From Ensifer sp. LC163 (GTDB lineage: Bacteria > Pseudomonadota > Alphaproteobacteria > Rhizobiales > Rhizobiaceae), in NCBI RefSeq assembly GCF_001695855.1, contig NZ_MBSS01000056.1, positions 203,977 to 267,976 on the forward strand: 64,000 nt of DNA. The letters are read 5' to 3'. Under the pieces are notes generated by a model that did no database searches, was not told the DNA's origin, and saw nothing but the letters and a program-made list of their open reading frames with translations. Both the position numbers and the translations under genes were made by a program. Shown here in pieces: positions 60,895 through 64,000 of the stretch (its first letter is position 1; each line of letters opens with the position of its first letter).

Positions 60895-61098
60895 TCAATT
60901 GAACGACGACGTTTTCAGGAACTCGGCCAGGCGCTCGGTCTGCGACTTCAGGAACATTTCCCTCGGATTGCCCTCTTCACCGATGCATCCCTGGTTCATG
61001 AAGATCACGCGCGAAGAAACCTCATAGGCCAACCGCATCGCGTGGGTCACGAGCAACATGCTCATCCCGTCCTCCGCGAGCCCCTTGATTACCTGCAT
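60895..61098 (-). pseudogene. C-terminal fragment of an amino-acid ABC transporter ATPase (GlnQ/HisP-like)
   Basis: 67 codons matching only the last quarter of polar amino-acid ABC ATPases: EDGMSMLLVTHAMRLAYEVS (H-loop His present), RVIFMNQGCIGEEGNP, MFLKSQTERLAEFL. The Walker A, signature and Walker B parts are absent and no homologous sequence is seen upstream in any frame. It begins at a chance ATG, so it is probably a decayed remnant. A short inverted repeat (CTCCC-ATTT-GGGGAG) lies at the break. It stands next to a D-threonine-aldolase-family gene. Confidence 0.7.
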
Positions 61099-61252
61099 TC
61101 TCCCATTTGGGGAGTGTGATTACTGCTCCAATATAACGGACTATAGTCCTGAACAACGGATTGACGTCTCAAAAGCCGATGGTCATAACTTGTCAAGCGC
61201 GGATGATGTAGCTTCGTCGTGTGCCGCGCCTGATAAAAGGAATTGATGAGCG

Positions 61253-62311
61253 ATGCCCCTGCCGATCGAAACACCCGCCGTCCTGGTGGATATCGAGATT
61301 GCCAAACGCAACATCCGCACGTTCCAGGGCTACGCGGACGCGCATGGCATCCGCGTGCGGCCGCATATCAAGACCCACAAGCTACCGCAGATGGCTGAGC
61401 TGCAACTGGAGGCAGGCGCCGTCGGCATCACCTGCCAGAAGGTGACCGAAGCCGAAGCCATGGTTGACGGCAGCGAGCGGATCAACGACGTGCTGATCAC
61501 CTACAACATCCTCGGCACGCCAAAGCTTAACCGGCTCGAACGCCTCAACCGGCGCATCGCGCTGGCCGTCGTCGCCGACAATGAGACGGTCATCGACGGG
61601 CTTTCCGGCCATTTCGCCGACAAGGTGAAGCCGCTGCGCGTGTTCGTCGAATGCAATACCGGCGCGGACCGCTGCGGCGTCGGCACGCCCGCGGATGCCG
61701 CGCGTCTGGCAAAGCGGATCAACGATGCCAAGGGCATCGAATTTGCGGGGCTGATGACCTATCCGCCGATCGCAGGTGAGGCGAAGGTCCAGGCTTTCAT
61801 GAGCGAAGCCAAGCACCTGATCGAGGCGGATGGCATCGCCGTGCCTGCGATCACCTCCGGCGGCACGCCCAGCATGATGCATGCGGCCGGCGCGCCGGTT
61901 GCGACCGAATATCGGCCCGGCACCTACATCTACAACGATCGCTCCCTCGTTTCGCGCGGCGTCGCAACCTGGGACGACTGTGCCCTCACCGTGCTCGCCA
62001 CCGTCGTCTCTGTGCCGTCGGAACACCGCGCGATCATCGATGCCGGCAGCAAGGTCCTGACCGCCGACCTTCTGGGTCTGACAGGTTATGGTCATGTGCT
62101 CGGCCGCGACGACATCCGCATCGACCAGCTCTCGGAGGAACATGGCCGGCTGGTGAGCGACGGACCGATCGGCCTGACTGTTGGCGAGCAGTTGCGGATC
62201 ATTCCCAACCACGCCTGCGTCGTCACCAACATGGTCGACGCCGTGCATATCGTCGAAGGCGACGAGCCCAAGACCATTTGGCCGATCGTCGCGCGCGGCC
62301 ACGTCCTCTAG
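61253..62311 (+). CDS. D-threonine aldolase-family PLP enzyme
   Basis: 352-aa fold-type III PLP enzyme of the D-threonine aldolase/D-serine dehydratase branch. The N-terminal alanine-racemase barrel starts ETPAVLVDIEIAKRN, with the PLP lysine in RPHIKTHKLP (about 36-45), and GGTPSMMHAAG binds the phosphate. The C-terminal beta domain has the metal-site motif PNHACVVTNMVD. Members cleave D-beta-hydroxy amino acids or dehydrate D-serine. ATG at 61253 has only an AAGGA some 12 nt upstream. A different out-of-frame ATG lies 8 nt earlier. No regulator is adjacent. Confidence 0.85.
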   Translation: MPLPIETPAVLVDIEIAKRNIRTFQGYADAHGIRVRPHIKTHKLPQMAELQLEAGAVGITCQKVTEAEAMVDGSERINDVLITYNILGTPKLNRLERLNRRIALAVVADNETVIDGLSGHFADKVKPLRVFVECNTGADRCGVGTPADAARLAKRINDAKGIEFAGLMTYPPIAGEAKVQAFMSEAKHLIEADGIAVPAITSGGTPSMMHAAGAPVATEYRPGTYIYNDRSLVSRGVATWDDCALTVLATVVSVPSEHRAIIDAGSKVLTADLLGLTGYGHVLGRDDIRIDQLSEEHGRLVSDGPIGLTVGEQLRIIPNHACVVTNMVDAVHIVEGDEPKTIWPIVARGHVL

Positions 62312-62661
62312 TCAGCTTGCCTTAGCTGACGCAATCGCCGTCTGGCCGACCTTTCCAACGCTGGCCGTCCGCCTGACGGGGCAGATTCCCGTGGATCGCA
62401 TTGTCGAAGCCGCGGCCAAGCGGCAGCCCCGGAGAATCACCGAGCGGAATTTTGGGGCGCGGCTGACAAGACGCCATGCTATTCTCCCGCCCGTTCGCCG
62501 AGCAGCGAAGATCGGCGGGCAAACCGGCATTGGGCAAACCGTTCCCGAAAAAGGCACAATAACGATAGGACTTTTCCCGATAGCCACTTCCGGCATCATC
62601 AGTTTGCGTTGTGACAGTCGATTAAATTGATAGTTTTATCTGGTAACCGATGGAGGTCGAG
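62312..62661. other. Intergenic region upstream of the sulfate operon
   Basis: 350 nt. A 7-bp hairpin (GTCAGCT...AGCTGAC, 62311-62330) right after the aldolase stop is a weak terminator candidate. The right half is AT-richer (from about 62625) and must hold the sulfate operon promoter. No certain promoter box or regulator site could be read. Open frames crossing here are shadows. Confidence 0.4.
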
Positions 62662-63687
62662 ATGGGCTTTGGACGAATTACCGGAATTGTGGGACTGGCA
62701 ATTGTCGTCGGAGGCCTGCAGCTTGGCGCTGCAAGTGTGGCTTTTGCCGACACGACGATCCTGAACGTGTCCTATGACCCGACACGTGAACTTTACAAGG
62801 ACTTCAACACAGCCTTCGCTGAAAAGTGGAAGGCGGACACCGGCGAAACCGTGACGATCCAGACATCGCATGGCGGCTCGGGCAAACAGGCCCGCTCGGT
62901 GATCGACGGCCTGCAGGCAGACGTCGTCACCCTGGCACTCGAGGCGGATATCGACGCGATCGCCAAGGAAACCGGCAAGATCCCGGCGGACTGGAAGACC
63001 AGGTTCGAAAACAACAGCGCACCCTATACGTCGACGATCGTCTTCCTGGTGCGCAAGGGCAACCCGAAAGGCATCAAGGACTGGGGCGATCTCGTCAAGG
63101 ACGACGTTCAGGTGATCACGCCGAACCCGAAGACGTCGGGCGGCGCGCGCTGGAACTTCCTCGCAGCCTGGGCCTACGCACGCGCTGCCAACGGCGGCGA
63201 CGATGGCAAGGCACAGGAATTCGTGACGGAGCTGTTCAAGCACGTGCCGGTGCTCGATACCGGTGCGCGTGGCTCGACCACCACCTTTGTGCAGCGTGGC
63301 CTTGGCGACGTGTTGCTGGCCTGGGAAAACGAAGCCTATCTTTCGCTTGAAGAACTCGGGCCCGATAATTTCGACATCGTCACGCCGACGATCTCGATCA
63401 AGGCCGAGCCGCCGGTCGCGCTTGTCGACGGCAATGTCGATGCCAAGGGCACGCGCAAGGTCGCCGAGGCCTATCTCGGTTACCTCTACAGTGATGCCGG
63501 CCAGAAGATCGCGGCGAAGCACTATTATCGCCCGTTCAAGCCGGAGGTCGCCGATCCCAAGGATGTCGCCCGCTTCGGTGACGTCAAGCTCGTGACGATC
63601 GACGACTTTGGCGGCTGGAAGGAAGCGCAGCCAAAGTTCTTCGGCGAAGGTGGCCTGTTCGATCAGATCTACAAGCCGGGCCAATAA
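62662..63687 (+). CDS. sbp: Sulfate ABC transporter substrate-binding protein
   Basis: 341-aa periplasmic sulfate-binding protein. Signal peptide within GIVGLAIVVGGLQLGAASVAFA. Family motifs: LNVSYDPTRELYKDFNTAF, SHGGSGKQARSVIDGL, ADVVTLALEADID, NPKTSGGARWNFLAAWAYA, LLAWENEA. It delivers sulfate or thiosulfate to the CysTWA permease. The start is the ATG at 62662 after GGAGG. An in-frame ATG 12 nt upstream is part of the ribosome site. A strong hairpin follows before cysT. Confidence 0.92.
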   Translation: MGFGRITGIVGLAIVVGGLQLGAASVAFADTTILNVSYDPTRELYKDFNTAFAEKWKADTGETVTIQTSHGGSGKQARSVIDGLQADVVTLALEADIDAIAKETGKIPADWKTRFENNSAPYTSTIVFLVRKGNPKGIKDWGDLVKDDVQVITPNPKTSGGARWNFLAAWAYARAANGGDDGKAQEFVTELFKHVPVLDTGARGSTTTFVQRGLGDVLLAWENEAYLSLEELGPDNFDIVTPTISIKAEPPVALVDGNVDAKGTRKVAEAYLGYLYSDAGQKIAAKHYYRPFKPEVADPKDVARFGDVKLVTIDDFGGWKEAQPKFFGEGGLFDQIYKPGQ

Positions 63688-63710
63688 CCGCGCCTTGCTT
63701 GCGACAGGAT

Positions 63711-63744
63711 GCAATCGGCCGGGCCATCCGATCCGGCCGATTGC
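63711..63744 (+). terminator. Hairpin between sbp and cysT
   Basis: GCAATCGGCCGG (63711-63722) and CCGGCCGATTGC (63733-63744) form a perfect 12-bp stem with a 10-nt loop, followed by TTTG. It lies 23 nt after the sbp stop and 80 nt before cysT, where a partial terminator or 3' stabiliser would lower permease levels relative to the binding protein. Confidence 0.6.
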
Positions 63745-63824
63745 TTTGACAAGCCTGCAGGGGAATTGCGGGCATCAGGGGACCGCTTCGGTTTGACCGG
63801 GCGCATGGAAGAGGTGAGCTGGAT

Positions 63825-64000
63825 TTGAGTGCGCATGGCCACAACAGGCGCTGGCGGTTTCGCCAGCCGAGTGTGCTTCCCGGGTTCGGTCTGGCGCTCG
63901 GCGTCACGCTGTCCTGGCTGGTGCTGATCATCCTCATCCCGCTGTCGGGCCTGCTCTGGCGCTCGAGCAGCCTCGGCTGGTCGCAGTTCATGACGCTGGC
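63825..64000 (+). CDS. cysT: Sulfate ABC transporter permease CysT (5' part)
   Basis: N-terminal 58 codons of the sulfate permease, running off the right edge. The typical CysT opening RRWRFRQPSVLPGFGLALG is followed by the first helix (LSWLVLIILIPLSGLLW). The start is TTG at 63825, preceded by GAGGTGAGCTGGAT. No ATG fits. It is the second gene of the sbp operon, 137 nt after sbp. The rest (CysW, CysA expected) is outside the window. Confidence 0.88.
   Translation, partial: MSAHGHNRRWRFRQPSVLPGFGLALGVTLSWLVLIILIPLSGLLWRSSSLGWSQFMTL

Noticed and set aside
60673..61252. Insertion sequence as cause of the ATPase truncation
   Set aside because: No transposase and no paired terminal inverted repeats flanking the fragment.
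62181..62630. 149-aa frame across the aldolase end and the sulfate operon leader
   Set aside because: Out of frame with the aldolase, no ribosome site, no similarity.
1..64000. tRNA, rRNA, CRISPR array, phage or origin
   Set aside because: No cloverleaf, no regularly spaced repeats, and no integrase, phage or replication genes were seen by eye.

Overview
The window is GC-rich, densely coded alphaproteobacterial DNA. It looks like a member of the Rhizobiaceae, most probably Ensifer/Sinorhizobium or a close relative. The pointers are the gene families (YcaO/TfuA pair, binding-protein-dependent transporters of several classes, a ROK-regulated sugar operon, MoxR/Bat operon, MltF-like transglycosylase), frequent ATGA/GTGA/TTGA gene overlaps, and two palindromic intergenic elements that resemble repeats common in rhizobial genomes. 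No rRNA, tRNA, CRISPR array, phage or complete insertion sequence was seen. The species call is inference.

Region 1 (1-19.6 kb) is a surface-polysaccharide and signalling neighbourhood. On the minus strand a class III nucleotide cyclase and a polysaccharide lyase precede an oligopeptide-type ABC transporter (fused ATPase, binding protein, two permeases) and two glycosyltransferases. On the plus strand are a WbpA-type nucleotide-sugar dehydrogenase, an autotransporter and a metallo-beta-lactamase-fold hydrolase. A cyclase-like DUF3095 protein, a polysaccharide deacetylase, a GT4 glycosyltransferase and a small lipoprotein lie between or after them.

Region 2 (19.8-31.5 kb) has envelope genes (MltF-like transglycosylase, MscS channel, large SH3b/Gly-rich secreted protein). 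They are followed by the most interesting locus: XRE regulator, SARP/TPR regulator, a 73-residue small peptide, a YcaO enzyme and a TfuA protein. This looks like a RiPP (modified peptide) cluster in which the YcaO-TfuA pair would install thioamide or azoline groups.

Region 3 (31.9-48 kb) carries a 2OG-Fe(II) oxygenase with an O-acetylhomoserine sulfhydrylase-like enzyme, an NADP oxidoreductase, a membrane-anchored winged-helix/TPR regulator, a secreted protein, a formylglycine-generating enzyme with an exported HAD phosphatase, and a complete moxR-DUF58-batABCD operon. A 17-bp motif (AAGTACGTAACAGTAAC-like) occurs five times in the window. Four copies sit 75-92 nt upstream of the SH3b protein, the secreted protein, the FGE and moxR genes, all in the same orientation relative to the gene, which suggests one envelope-related regulon.

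Region 4 (48-64 kb) is catabolism and transport: an AtcB/AtcC-like pair (thiazoline carboxylate to cysteine), a LysR-controlled pirin/isochorismatase pair, and a ROK-controlled CUT1 sugar transporter with a SIS-domain enzyme and a PfkB kinase. It ends with a fragment of an amino-acid ABC ATPase, a D-threonine-aldolase-family enzyme and the start of a sulfate transport operon (sbp, cysT). In both transport operons a strong hairpin lies just after the binding-protein gene.
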